Source: Treponema sp. UBA6988 (GTDB taxonomy: Bacteria > Spirochaetota > Spirochaetia > Treponematales > Treponemataceae). From it: 16,530 nt of DNA. The notes under the pieces were generated by a model that was not told the origin of the DNA, did not search any database, and saw only the letters and a list, made by a program, of their open reading frames with translations. The first letter of the stretch is position 1. The number at the start of each line of letters is the position of its first letter. Both the position numbers and the translations under genes were made by a program. The stretch covers positions 1-16,530 of the forward strand of contig DJYC01000108.1 in NCBI GenBank assembly GCA_002448445.1, in the 5' to 3' direction. This document shows, one piece after another, positions 6,363-14,783 of this stretch.

Positions 6363-7256
6363 ATGAAAATGACTTTCAAAAAAATCGCTACAGCAATCAT
6401 CGCCAGCACAGTCATCTGCTCAGCAGGATTTTTGGGATGCGCAAAAAAAGCATCTTCCGGTAATGACAAAGAAATTCTTGTCGTAAGCTTTGGAACAAGC
6501 TATAACAACAGCCGCTCAATCACAATCGGCGGAATAGAAAGTGCCATCCGTGAAGCTTTCCCGGATTGGAAAGTTGCCCGCGCCTTTACAGCAGACACAA
6601 TCATCGGCATACTCAAAGACCGCGACGGTATTGTGGTGGATTCAGTTCAGCAGGCTTTGGACAAGGCCGTAAAAGAAGGAATCAAGACTCTTGTAATCCA
6701 GCCGACCCATCTTATGAGCGGATTTGAATTCACCGACTTGAACAAACTCGCCCAGCAGTACAAGGGAAAATTTGATTCACTCGTTGTTTCATCCCCCCTT
6801 CTTACAAGCGATGGTGACTACCAAAAAGTTTCTGCCGCAATTACAAAAAAGACAGCTTCTTTTGATGACGGAAAAACTGCAATCTGCTTCATGGGGCACG
6901 GAACAGAAGCCGATTCCAACAGCGACTACGCAAAGATGCAGACAGTCCTTACAAATGGCGGATTCAAAAACTACTATGTTGGAACAGTAGAAGCAACTCC
7001 TTCCGTAGAAGATTTGATTGCTGCTGTAAAATCCAACCCTGCCTACACACACGTTGTTCTCGTTCCATTCATGGTTGTTGCAGGTGACCATGCAAACAAC
7101 GATATGGCCGGTGACGAGGATGACTCATGGAAGTCACAGTTCCTCGCAGAAAATTATGAAGTAACACCAGTGCTCGAAGGTCTTGGCCAGAACTGGGACG
7201 TCCAGCAGATTTACGTTCAGCACGTAAAAGACGCAATGGCAACTTTGGCAAAGTAA
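6363..7256 (+). CDS. cbiK: Exported CbiK-type sirohydrochlorin cobaltochelatase, putative lipoprotein
   Basis: 297 residues. CbiK inserts Co2+ into sirohydrochlorin in the anaerobic cobalamin pathway. The catalytic set seen in the family is present: H179 in MGHGTEADSNSDY, E210 in GTVEATPSVED and H243 in VVAGDHANND. The spacing of 31 and 33 residues is close to the His-Glu-His spacing of known CbiK enzymes. The N-terminal motif ILVVSFGTSY is typical. Unlike cytoplasmic CbiK, it begins with a basic, hydrophobic leader ending GFLGC (C26), followed by AKKASSGN, which reads as a signal peptide with a relaxed spirochaete-type lipobox. It is therefore probably tethered outside the cytoplasmic membrane, as in the exported CbiK-P of Desulfovibrio vulgaris. 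ATG 6363 follows AGGAG at 6351-6355. It is the first gene after the riboswitch. An alternative role in metal or haem handling is possible. Confidence 0.9.
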   Translation: MKMTFKKIATAIIASTVICSAGFLGCAKKASSGNDKEILVVSFGTSYNNSRSITIGGIESAIREAFPDWKVARAFTADTIIGILKDRDGIVVDSVQQALDKAVKEGIKTLVIQPTHLMSGFEFTDLNKLAQQYKGKFDSLVVSSPLLTSDGDYQKVSAAITKKTASFDDGKTAICFMGHGTEADSNSDYAKMQTVLTNGGFKNYYVGTVEATPSVEDLIAAVKSNPAYTHVVLVPFMVVAGDHANNDMAGDEDDSWKSQFLAENYEVTPVLEGLGQNWDVQQIYVQHVKDAMATLAK

Positions 7257-7269
7257 GGAATTTACACCA

Positions 7270-8208
7270 ATGAAGTTTCGTCGTCTTGCATTAGCATTAT
7301 TGCTTTTAAGTTCAGTTTTTTTCGCATTCGCAGAAGTTGAACAGGAAAATCAGGAAAATCCGCTCAACAAGAAATTGGATACGCGGGGACTCCTGCCTCT
7401 TCTTGCAAAGGATATAGAAGAGGGAAGCTACGAAATAGAAACTGCTTCTTCATCTTCAATGTTCAAAATAGAAAAAACTGTGCTTTATGTAAAAGATAAT
7501 GCAATGACGGCGGATATTACTTTAAGCGGCAGGGGCTATTCAAACGTCACTATGCTTTCTGCCGCAGATTCAGAAGGCTTAACTTCGCTCGAAGGAACTA
7601 CGGCCGCTGTCGGCAAAGACGGAAAGTATGTCTTTACCCTTCCTGTCCAGTCCCTTAACACGGAGCTTGTCTGTTCCGCATTCAGCAAGAAAAAGCAAAA
7701 GTGGTATGAACGCCGCGTAGTCTTTTATTCAGAAAAAATTCCTGCGGAAAATCTTTTTGTTACGCCCTATGTCATGCAAAAGTGCGGCCTAAAAGACGGC
7801 TCTTATACCATCAGCGTAAAGTTGGCAGGCGGAAGCGGAAAGGCTTCTGTAAAAAGTCCTGCCTCAATGCGCGTAAAAGACGGGATTCCCCTTGCCCGCA
7901 TTGAATGGAGCAGCTCCAACTACGACTACATGATTCTGAATGGGAAAAAAATCCTTCCGCTTGCAAACGAACAGAATTCAGTATTTGAACTTCCGGTTCT
8001 TGTCTTTGACAAAGCTATGTCCGTTTTTGCGGACACTACGGCAATGTCAGCACCCCACGAAATTTTGTACCAGCTTGAATTTTCCCTGGAGACTGCCCAG
8101 CGTAAAGGATTCAGCTTGGCTGCTCTAATTATTCTTGCAACCGCTTTGCTAACAGCCGCACTTGCCATCTTTTTTATAATGCGCCTATGCTTAAAGAAAA
8201 GAAAATAA
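7270..8208 (+). CDS. Exported, C-terminally membrane-anchored protein with two beta-rich (possibly NEAT-like) domains; function unknown
   Basis: 312 residues. A signal peptide covers about 1-21 (RRLALALLLLSSVFFAFA, then EVE). The C-terminal hydrophobic stretch at about 282-304 followed by CLKKRK anchors it with most of the protein outside. Two domains can be seen. Domain 1 (about 40-160) has EGSYEIE, SSMFKI (62-67) and SKKKQKWYERR (139-149). Domain 2 (about 178-275) has KDGSYTISVKLAGGSGKA, WSSSNYDYMILNG (Y218, Y220, M221) and ADTTAMSAPHEI. The layout of a DG-Y strand, SGKA and a YDYM segment recalls NEAT-type haem-binding domains and similar sequences in gut Firmicutes; this is resemblance from memory, not a firm assignment. 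It lies 13 nt after cbiK, and its 3' end overlaps the binding-protein gene by 22 nt. A role in capturing corrinoid or another tetrapyrrole for the transporter is inferred from context. Confidence 0.75.
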   Translation: MKFRRLALALLLLSSVFFAFAEVEQENQENPLNKKLDTRGLLPLLAKDIEEGSYEIETASSSSMFKIEKTVLYVKDNAMTADITLSGRGYSNVTMLSAADSEGLTSLEGTTAAVGKDGKYVFTLPVQSLNTELVCSAFSKKKQKWYERRVVFYSEKIPAENLFVTPYVMQKCGLKDGSYTISVKLAGGSGKASVKSPASMRVKDGIPLARIEWSSSNYDYMILNGKKILPLANEQNSVFELPVLVFDKAMSVFADTTAMSAPHEILYQLEFSLETAQRKGFSLAALIILATALLTAALAIFFIMRLCLKKRK

Positions 8209-9374
8209 TTGTAAGAATATTTTTCTTTAAGGCATTTCTCTTTTTTACAGCATTTATTTTTGCTTCCTGCTCAAAAAAAATCAGTCAAGGGCAAATTCAG
8301 TACAAGGATTTTTCTGAATTTGAATTCAAGGGAAAAATTCTTAGCGGAAAAAAAATCCAGACTTCCTATGCTTCCCAATTTTGCATTTATGAATACCAAG
8401 ACGGAATTTCACTCATAGACATCTCTGGAAAAGAAAAATATCTTGTAGTCCCAAAAGAAAAATATAGTGACGAATTAAAAGAATCTGCAAAAGTGAATGC
8501 AGTTATTCCAAGGGGAATAGAAAATATTTATTTAGCCTCGTCTTCTGCATATTCACTTTGGGATGCTCTTGGTGCGGAAGAAAAGCTGGGCTTTAGTTCC
8601 ATAAAGGAAAATGACTGGTACATTTCAAAAGCGTCCAATGCTATGAAAAGCGGAAAGCTTGTGTATGCCGGAAAATACAGAATGCCCGATTATGAACTGC
8701 TTTTAAAATCGGGATGCAAGCTTGCAATAGAATCCACAATGATTCTTCATGTTCCAAAAGTCAAGGAAAAACTTGAGCAGCTTGGCATTAGTGTTTTTAC
8801 TGACTATTCAAGTTACGAAGACAATCCCCTTGGCCGCCTTGAATGGATAAAAGTTTACGGGGAAATTTCCGGTTGCCAGGAAAAGGCTCTTTCTTTTTTT
8901 GATTCCCAGGTTGAACTTTTAAAAAATGATGCTCCTTCAAAAAAAATAACAGCTTCTTATTTTTATATAAACAACAGGGGCATGGCAATTGTCAGGGGGT
9001 CGGAAAACTACATTTCCAACATGCTCCGTTATGCCGGTGCGGAATATCTTTGTCCAAAGATAAAAAAAGATTCTGAACTAAAATCGCGTCCAACTTTTTC
9101 CGTTTCAATGGAAGAATTTTATAAGGCTTGCAAGTCTTCTGAGTTTTTGTTCTACGATGGCAATATTGATTCATCTTGTGCCAGTCTTTCCATGCTAAAA
9201 GAAAAAAATCCCCTGCTTGCGGAATTTGATGCAGTAAAAAAAGCGAATGTCTGGTGCGCAAAAAAAACAATTTATCAGGATACTGCCCAGATTCCAAAAA
9301 TTATTTTGGATGTCAACAAAATATTTTCTGCTAGCGGTGAAGAAGAAATAACTTTCTTTGAGAGGCTAAAATGA
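8187..9374 (+). CDS. BtuF/FecB-like ABC substrate-binding lipoprotein (corrinoid or related ligand)
   Basis: 395 residues. The N-terminus is a basic, hydrophobic leader ending FIFASC (C28), a good lipobox, so it is probably lipid-anchored outside the cytoplasmic membrane. The body follows the class III periplasmic-binding fold (PF01497 type): a first lobe with IPRGIENIYLASSSAYSLWDALG and LGFSSIKENDWY, MPDYELLLKSGCKLAIEST at the lobe hinge, LEQLGISVFTDYSSYEDNPLGRLEWIKVYGEI, then a second lobe ending with DTAQIPKIILDVNKIF. Such proteins deliver cobalamin, siderophores or haem to FecCD-type permeases. Position in a riboswitch-controlled B12 operon favours a corrinoid, but the ligand is not proven. 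ATG 8187 is the only usable start; it overlaps the upstream gene by 22 nt with no clear ribosome site, so coupling is likely. Its stop overlaps the permease start as ATGA. Confidence 0.85.
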   Translation: MLKEKKIIVRIFFFKAFLFFTAFIFASCSKKISQGQIQYKDFSEFEFKGKILSGKKIQTSYASQFCIYEYQDGISLIDISGKEKYLVVPKEKYSDELKESAKVNAVIPRGIENIYLASSSAYSLWDALGAEEKLGFSSIKENDWYISKASNAMKSGKLVYAGKYRMPDYELLLKSGCKLAIESTMILHVPKVKEKLEQLGISVFTDYSSYEDNPLGRLEWIKVYGEISGCQEKALSFFDSQVELLKNDAPSKKITASYFYINNRGMAIVRGSENYISNMLRYAGAEYLCPKIKKDSELKSRPTFSVSMEEFYKACKSSEFLFYDGNIDSSCASLSMLKEKNPLLAEFDAVKKANVWCAKKTIYQDTAQIPKIILDVNKIFSASGEEEITFFERLK

Positions 9375-10402
9375 GAAACATGAATTTTTCTTTGCTAAGG
9401 AAAAGTTTTTTTGCTTCACTTATTCTTTTTTTGCTTGTCCTCTTTGTTCTTCTTTCACTCTGCATAGGTTCAGAATTCTATTCCCCTGCGAAAATTTTGA
9501 ATGCTCTTTTTGGAGCGGCCTTACAAAATGGGGAAAGGGAAATCATATTAAAAATCAGGCTCCCAAGAATGTTGCTTGCTTTGTTTCTTGGCGGCTCCTT
9601 GGCTCTTTCCGGCTTTTTGCTACAAACATATTTTCAAAATCCAATAGCAGGACCTTTTGTTCTTGGCATTTCTTCCGGTTCAAAAATGTGCGTGGCCTTT
9701 CTTACAATCATCTGCCTAAAAAACGGTGTAACATTTTCTTCCTGGGGGCTTATTCTTGCTTCTTTGCTTGGTTCTCTTGCCGTTACCGCTTTTGTTATTT
9801 GCCTTGCAGGAAAAATCAGAGACCTTGCTTTTTTACTTGTTGCTGGAATTATGATAGGCTATGTCTGTTCATCAATTACCGATTTGATTGTTGCCTTTGC
9901 AGATGATGCCGATATTGCAAATCTTCATGGATGGACTCAGGGAAGCTTTTCCGGCGTTACTCTGGAAAATGTTTTTGTTTGCCTGCCTTTGGTAAGCATT
10001 TGTTTTTTTCTTTCCCTTGTCTTGTCAAAGCCAATCGGAGCTTACCGTCTGGGTGAAGCATACGCAAAGAGTCTTGGCGTAAACGTAAAAATATTCAGGC
10101 CTGTGCTCATCCTTATTTCCAGCGTTTTGTCAGCAGTTGTAACCGCTTTTGCAGGTCCTGTTTCCTTTGTCGGTGTTGCGGTTCCTTTTGTTGTAAAAAG
10201 AATCTTCGCGTCTGATGATCCTAAGCTTTTGATTCCATTGTGTTTTGCTGGCGGTGCAGTCTTTTGCCTTTTTGCAGATTTAATTTCCAGAATGCTCTTT
10301 GCACCTGTTGAACTGAATGTTAGCGTTGCAACATCTTTCTTTGGGGCTCCTGTTGTAATTTTTATGCTGCTCAAACGGCACGGAGGCCAGCATGGAAAAT
10401 GA
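9371..10402 (+). CDS. BtuC/FecCD-family ABC transporter permease
   Basis: 343 residues and strongly hydrophobic, with about ten membrane segments expected. Family signatures include RLPRMLLALFLGGSLALSG (from about residue 63), LLQTYFQNPIAGPFVLGISSG, HGWTQGSF, and GPVSFVGVAVPFVVKR from residue 262, which corresponds to the loop region that contacts the ATPase in BtuC-type permeases. The product forms the membrane channel for the ligand delivered by the upstream lipoprotein. The start ATG overlaps the previous stop (ATGA, 9371-9374), and the 3' end overlaps the ATPase gene by 11 nt, so subunit synthesis is probably coupled. Cobalamin specificity is inferred from the operon; FecCD permeases for siderophores and haem look alike. 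Confidence 0.9.
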   Translation: MRNMNFSLLRKSFFASLILFLLVLFVLLSLCIGSEFYSPAKILNALFGAALQNGEREIILKIRLPRMLLALFLGGSLALSGFLLQTYFQNPIAGPFVLGISSGSKMCVAFLTIICLKNGVTFSSWGLILASLLGSLAVTAFVICLAGKIRDLAFLLVAGIMIGYVCSSITDLIVAFADDADIANLHGWTQGSFSGVTLENVFVCLPLVSICFFLSLVLSKPIGAYRLGEAYAKSLGVNVKIFRPVLILISSVLSAVVTAFAGPVSFVGVAVPFVVKRIFASDDPKLLIPLCFAGGAVFCLFADLISRMLFAPVELNVSVATSFFGAPVVIFMLLKRHGGQHGK

Positions 10403-11483
10403 TTTTTTGAATCTGGAAAATATTGCCGCAGGTTATGCAAAGAAAATTGTCTTAAAAGATGTTTCCTTTGAATTGCACAGAGGAGAAATAATTTCTGTAA
10501 TAGGGCCGAATGGTGAAGGCAAGTCCACGCTTTTAAAAACCATAGGCAGGCAGATACCTCTTCTAGGTGGAAATATTTTTATTGAAAAAAAGCCTTTGTC
10601 CAAGTTGAGCTCCAAGGAATTTGCAAAGACGGTTTCTGTTCTTCTTACGCATTCAGCTGTTCCGGATTTTATGACGTGCAGGGAAGTTGTTGCTTCTGCC
10701 CGCTATCCCTACACCGGATTTTTGGGAACTCTTTCTTCATCTGATGAAAAAATTGTGGATGAATGTATAAAACTACTTGAACTAGAAAAAATCACTTCGG
10801 TAAAATTTTGCCAGGCAAGCGACGGTCAGCGGCAGAGGGTTATGATTGCCCGTGCAATTTGCCAGCAGCCCGATCTGCTTTTGCTTGATGAACCATTTTC
10901 TTTTTTGGACATAAACCACAAGTTGCATTTGCTAAATGTTTTGCGAAAAATCTCTGCCAGTGGAACTTCCATAATTATGAGCGTGCACGAGATTGACCTT
11001 GCGCTGAAAATTTCTGACAAGATTTTGTGCGTTGCAAATAATTCTTGTTCCATAAAAACACCGGAGGAACTCTATTCCAATGACGAACTAAAAAAACTTT
11101 ATTCGCTTAACGAAAACAAGTTCGATTCATATTTGGGAATATCAGAATTAAAAGCCCCTCTTGGCGCTCCCAAAGTTTTTGTTTTTTCGGACAGCGGAAG
11201 AGGCATTTCTTTTTACCGCAGGCTTGCAAAAAAAAACATTCCCTTTGCCGCAGGAATTCTTTTTGAAAACGACATTGACTTTCCGTACGCAAGCATGATG
11301 GCATCAAAAGTGTTTTCCTGTAAGCCCTTTTCTAAAATTGATGATTCTCTTTTGCAAGAAGCCAGGCGTTGCATAGATTCGTGTGAGCATGTTATAAATG
11401 CCGGAATAAGTTTTGGAGATGTGAATGCGCCTGTTAGAAAACTGCTTGAATACTCGGAGGCAAAACTGTGGCATATCCAATAA
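10392..11483 (+). CDS. BtuD/FecE-like ABC ATPase with extra C-terminal domain
   Basis: 363 residues. The first ~240 form a standard ABC ATPase: Walker A GPNGEGKST (38-46, K44), signature ASDGQRQRV (142-150, with ASDGQ in place of the usual LSGGQ), Walker B LLLLDEP (D166, E167) and H-loop MSVHE (H199). It should power the upstream BtuFC-like system. The remaining ~115 residues (about 249-363), beginning GAPKVFVFSDSGRGISFYRRL, are not part of the ATPase fold. They include FAAGILFENDIDF, a Cys in VFSCKPF, and an AGISFGDVNAPVRKLLEY ending. FecE/BtuD proteins are usually near 250-270 residues, so this is a real extension; I do not recognise its function. GGAGG at 10382-10386 supports ATG 10392. 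The gene overlaps the permease by 11 nt and cbiP by 16 nt. Confidence 0.9.
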   Translation: MENDFLNLENIAAGYAKKIVLKDVSFELHRGEIISVIGPNGEGKSTLLKTIGRQIPLLGGNIFIEKKPLSKLSSKEFAKTVSVLLTHSAVPDFMTCREVVASARYPYTGFLGTLSSSDEKIVDECIKLLELEKITSVKFCQASDGQRQRVMIARAICQQPDLLLLDEPFSFLDINHKLHLLNVLRKISASGTSIIMSVHEIDLALKISDKILCVANNSCSIKTPEELYSNDELKKLYSLNENKFDSYLGISELKAPLGAPKVFVFSDSGRGISFYRRLAKKNIPFAAGILFENDIDFPYASMMASKVFSCKPFSKIDDSLLQEARRCIDSCEHVINAGISFGDVNAPVRKLLEYSEAKLWHIQ

Positions 11484-12976
11484 TGATTCAAGGAACAATG
11501 TCTGGTGCAGGAAAGAGCCTTTTAACAGCTGGCCTTTGCCGCATTTTTAAGCAGGACGGATTTTCTGTAGCTCCATTTAAATCTCAGAACATGGCATTGA
11601 ATTCCGCGGTAACAAAAGAAGGTTTGGAAATTGGTCGTGCCCAAGCAATGCAGGCAGAGGCATGCGGTCTTGAAGCTTCTGTTCTGATGAACCCTGTTTT
11701 GCTAAAGCCCAACGGCGACACTCGTTCGCAGGTAATTGTGAATGGAGAAGTTTATGCGGACATGAATGCGGTTGAATACTATGCCTTTAAAAAGAATTTG
11801 ATTCCTGCTGTAAAAAAATCTTATCAAGAACTTTCGTCTCTTTACGATGTTGTTGTTATAGAAGGAGCTGGAAGTCCCGCAGAAATTAATCTTAGGGAAA
11901 ATGATTTTGTCAACATGGGAATGGCTTGTATTGCAGACTCCCCAGTTCTGCTTGTTGGCGATATTGACAGGGGCGGTGTCTTTGCCCAGTTTGTTGGTAC
12001 AGCCGAGCTTTTGGAAAAGGAAGAGCGGAATAGAATAAAAAGTTTTGTCATAAATAAATTCCGTGGCGATGTATCTATTCTTGAACCGGGAATAAAAATG
12101 CTGGAGGATAAAACTGGAATTGATGTTTGCGGAGTTGTGCCTTATTTAAAAATCAATTTGGATGATGAAGACAGCCTTTCTTTGGACAAAAAAAATACTT
12201 GTGCATCTGGTAAAGTGAATATCGGTGTCATACGTCTTCCTCACATTTCAAACTTTACGGATTTTTCCAATCTTGAACAAAGGGGCGATGTCTTTTTGCA
12301 CTATATTTCATCCACAAAAGAAATAGAAGCTTGCGATCTTTTAATTATTCCCGGAACAAAAAATACTCTTGGCGATTTGCTTTGGCTAAAGGAATCTCCG
12401 CTTTTCCAAGAAATAAAAGACTTTGCAAAAACTGGAAAGCCTCTGCTTGGCATTTGCGGCGGCTTCCAGATGCTAGGCAACAAAGTTGAAGAACCTGCTT
12501 GCGGGAAAACTTCTTCTTGCGTAGAAGGATTAAAACTTCTGCCTGTCAACACAGTGATTGCAGAAAATAAAATACGGAAGAATCTTTCGTTTACTCTTGA
12601 AAACTGCCAAGGATTTTTTTCTTGCCTCTCTGGAATGCATATTTCTGGGTACGAGATTCACATGGGTAAGACGGAGCTTTCTTGTGATGGTTCTTTTCGG
12701 CCTGAATGTCTTTGCTTTACAGGAAAGTCTGGTTTTCAGTGCGGAAATATTTACGGCACTTATGTCCATGGCTTTTTTGATGAAGAAGGTGTTGCCCAAA
12801 AAGTTGTGCAGGCTTTGGCAGAAAAAAAAGGCCTTTCGTGTTCGGAAACAAAAAATGCCTCGTGGAAAGCAACAAAGGATTTGCAGTTTGATTTTTTGGC
12901 AGAGCAGCTAAGACTTCATCTTAATATGGAAAGGATATATAATATTCTTGGAGTGCATCCCAATGGAAACAATTAA
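11468..12976 (+). CDS. cbiP: Cobyric acid synthase
   Basis: 502 residues, the normal length. It amidates four side chains (b, d, e, g) of adenosyl-cobyrinate a,c-diamide using glutamine and ATP. The N-terminal dethiobiotin-synthetase-like ATP domain shows IQGTMSGAGKSLLTAGL with the P-loop at residues 9-17, then PFKSQNMALNS, EIGRAQAMQAEA and NPVLLKPNGD, all typical of CobQ/CbiP. The C-terminal glutamine amidotransferase domain has the nucleophile in GICGGFQMLG (C330) and the catalytic His in YVHGFF (H434). The start is GTG 11468, supported by GGAGG at 11456-11460, 7 nt away. It overlaps the ATPase gene by 16 nt and cbiC by 14 nt, making it the junction between the uptake and biosynthesis halves of the operon. 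Confidence 0.96.
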   Translation: MAYPIMIQGTMSGAGKSLLTAGLCRIFKQDGFSVAPFKSQNMALNSAVTKEGLEIGRAQAMQAEACGLEASVLMNPVLLKPNGDTRSQVIVNGEVYADMNAVEYYAFKKNLIPAVKKSYQELSSLYDVVVIEGAGSPAEINLRENDFVNMGMACIADSPVLLVGDIDRGGVFAQFVGTAELLEKEERNRIKSFVINKFRGDVSILEPGIKMLEDKTGIDVCGVVPYLKINLDDEDSLSLDKKNTCASGKVNIGVIRLPHISNFTDFSNLEQRGDVFLHYISSTKEIEACDLLIIPGTKNTLGDLLWLKESPLFQEIKDFAKTGKPLLGICGGFQMLGNKVEEPACGKTSSCVEGLKLLPVNTVIAENKIRKNLSFTLENCQGFFSCLSGMHISGYEIHMGKTELSCDGSFRPECLCFTGKSGFQCGNIYGTYVHGFFDEEGVAQKVVQALAEKKGLSCSETKNASWKATKDLQFDFLAEQLRLHLNMERIYNILGVHPNGNN

Positions 12977-13601
12977 GCACCTTCTTCCGGCTGATATAGA
13001 AAAAAACAGTTTTCTCATCATCAAAGAAGAACTAAAAAAAATGCAGATAAAAATTCCAGAAGAAGTTGAGCCTGTCGTAATGCGTGTCATTCACACAACC
13101 GCGGATTTTGATTATGTTTCGTCGCTTTGCTTTTCAAAAGATGCTGTTTCCATTGGAATCAATGCCCTAAAAAACGGTGCGGCTATTGTTACTGATACAA
13201 ATATGGCTTTGGCCGGAATAAATAAAAGTGCGCTAAAAAAATTGGGCTGCAATTCATATTGCTTTATGGCAGATGAGGATGTGGCAAAAAAAGCTTCGGC
13301 ACTTGGAATGACCCGTGCGGCTGTAAGTATGCAAAAGGCTGTCCAACTTAATGAAAAAATAATCTTTGCAATCGGAAACGCTCCTACTGCCCTCGTGGAG
13401 ATTTGCTCTTTAATCGAACAGGGTTTCAGACCTGAACTTGTTGTTGGGGTTCCTGTTGGTTTTGTTAATGTGGTTGCGGCAAAAGAAATGCTTATGAAAA
13501 CCAATGTGCCTTTTATTGTTAACCGGGGGCGCAAGGGGGGGAGCAATGTGGCCGCTGCAATCTGCAATGCCCTTTTGTATTGCGGAGGCGGCAGAGCGTG
13601 A
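12963..13601 (+). CDS. cbiC: Cobalt-precorrin-8 methylmutase
   Basis: 212 residues. It moves the C11 methyl group to C12, converting cobalt-precorrin-8 to cobyrinate. The hallmark VMRVIHTTADFDY carries the catalytic His at H44. The family motifs IVTDTNMALAGI, the MTRAAVSM segment, FAIGNAPTAL and PELVVGVPVGFVNVVAAKE are all present. A longer frame from TTG 12948 exists, but ATG 12963 is preferred: GGAG at 12950-12953 is then a normally spaced ribosome site, and the product begins directly with the usual N-terminus. It overlaps cbiP by 14 nt, and its TGA overlaps the next start as GTGA. Confidence 0.95.
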   Translation: METIKHLLPADIEKNSFLIIKEELKKMQIKIPEEVEPVVMRVIHTTADFDYVSSLCFSKDAVSIGINALKNGAAIVTDTNMALAGINKSALKKLGCNSYCFMADEDVAKKASALGMTRAAVSMQKAVQLNEKIIFAIGNAPTALVEICSLIEQGFRPELVVGVPVGFVNVVAAKEMLMKTNVPFIVNRGRKGGSNVAAAICNALLYCGGGRA

Positions 13602-14782
13602 GTCAGAGTGTTTCCTGTTCGGATAATTACACGAGTTTTTTTCTTGCCAAAAATAAGTCAAAGCCTGATTTTGGTTATACCACCGGAACTTGTGCTGCAG
13701 CTGCGTCTTCTGCTGCGGCAAGGATGCTTGTTCAGCAGAAATTTGTTCCTTATGTTTTTGTCCATCTGCCGGAAGGATCTGCCCTTTGCCTTGAAGTTTT
13801 GGATGCAAAGTTTTCCGAAACATCTGCATCGTGTGCCGTAAAAAAAGAAAGCGGTACTGACCCAGATATTACGAATGGAATACTTGTGTATTCATCCGTT
13901 GAATTTTCTTCTGACGATGGAATAAAAATTCTTGGAGGAAAGGGCATTGGAAAAGTTACGCTTCCGGGACTGGATCAAAAGGTTGGGGAGTGGGCAATAA
14001 ATTCTGTTCCGCAAAAAATGATACGCGATGCTGTATCTTCCGAACTAAATAATATTCACAAGGGAATAAAAGTAACGATAAGCATACCTGCAGGTGTTGA
14101 ACTTGCAAATAAGACTTTTAATCCCCGCCTTGGTATTGTTGGTGGCATATCGGTTCTTGGTACTACAGGAATTGTAAGACCTATGAGTGAAGATGCCATT
14201 GTGCAGACAATACGTGCTGAAATTAGCATGAGGGCGGCCCTGCATTATACTGTGCTTCCTGTGGTTCCAGGAAATTATGGAATGGATTTTCTTACTCATG
14301 AATTTGGCTTTGATTTTGGTTTTGCAGTTGAATCTTCTAATTTTTCATACGATTCAATTTTGATGGCAAAGGAATATGGATTCAAAAAATATTTTCTTAC
14401 AGGACATTTGGGAAAACTTGTAAAAATTGCTGGTGGTGCAAAAAACACACATTCAAAATATGGTGATGGCAGAATGCAAACTTTGTGTTCTGCTTCAAAA
14501 GAATTTTGCAAAGAAGAAGATTATTTTCTGCTTCAAAAAGAAATCATGGCTTGCGTTTCAACGGAAAATGCAGTTGATGTTTTAATAAAATTCAATTTAA
14601 AAGAAAAGGTATTAAATAAAATTGCAGAACTTGTTAAACTGAATATGCAGGAATGGGTTCCAGAAGTTCAGGTTGAACTTGTTCTTTTTACAAAAAAGCA
14701 TGGCGTGTTGGCAATGACGAACAAGGCCTTTGACTTTATAAATGAACTAAAAGCTTGTGCCGCAAGACAGGAGGAGAAATAG
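13598..14782 (+). CDS. cbiD: Cobalt-precorrin-5B C1-methyltransferase
   Basis: 394 residues. CbiD methylates C1 in the anaerobic pathway and is one of its marker enzymes. Motifs include FGYTTGTCAAAAS (residues 25-37), GKGIGKVTLPGL, and NKTFNPRLGIVGGISVLGTT followed by GIVRPMSEDA, then LTGHLGKLVKIAGG. The start is set at GTG 13598, overlapping the cbiC stop (GTGA), with GGAGG at 13584-13588. A TTG at 13580 would give six more residues, but it would place the Shine-Dalgarno inside the gene and adds an RRRQ leader not expected in the family. The region between residue 1 and the TTGT motif is slightly variable, so the exact start is moderately certain. It ends 1 nt before cbiF. Confidence 0.95.
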   Translation: MSQSVSCSDNYTSFFLAKNKSKPDFGYTTGTCAAAASSAAARMLVQQKFVPYVFVHLPEGSALCLEVLDAKFSETSASCAVKKESGTDPDITNGILVYSSVEFSSDDGIKILGGKGIGKVTLPGLDQKVGEWAINSVPQKMIRDAVSSELNNIHKGIKVTISIPAGVELANKTFNPRLGIVGGISVLGTTGIVRPMSEDAIVQTIRAEISMRAALHYTVLPVVPGNYGMDFLTHEFGFDFGFAVESSNFSYDSILMAKEYGFKKYFLTGHLGKLVKIAGGAKNTHSKYGDGRMQTLCSASKEFCKEEDYFLLQKEIMACVSTENAVDVLIKFNLKEKVLNKIAELVKLNMQEWVPEVQVELVLFTKKHGVLAMTNKAFDFINELKACAARQEEK

Positions 14783-14783
14783 A

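Noticed and set aside
12948..12962. TTG start for cbiC
   Set aside because: It overlaps the likely ribosome site GGAG (12950-12953); ATG 12963 fits both the family N-terminus and spacing.
14757..14783. GTG start for cbiF
   Set aside because: The added residues PQDRRRNR simply translate the AGGAGGAG ribosome site; ATG 14784 starts the standard MVYFIGAG N-terminus.
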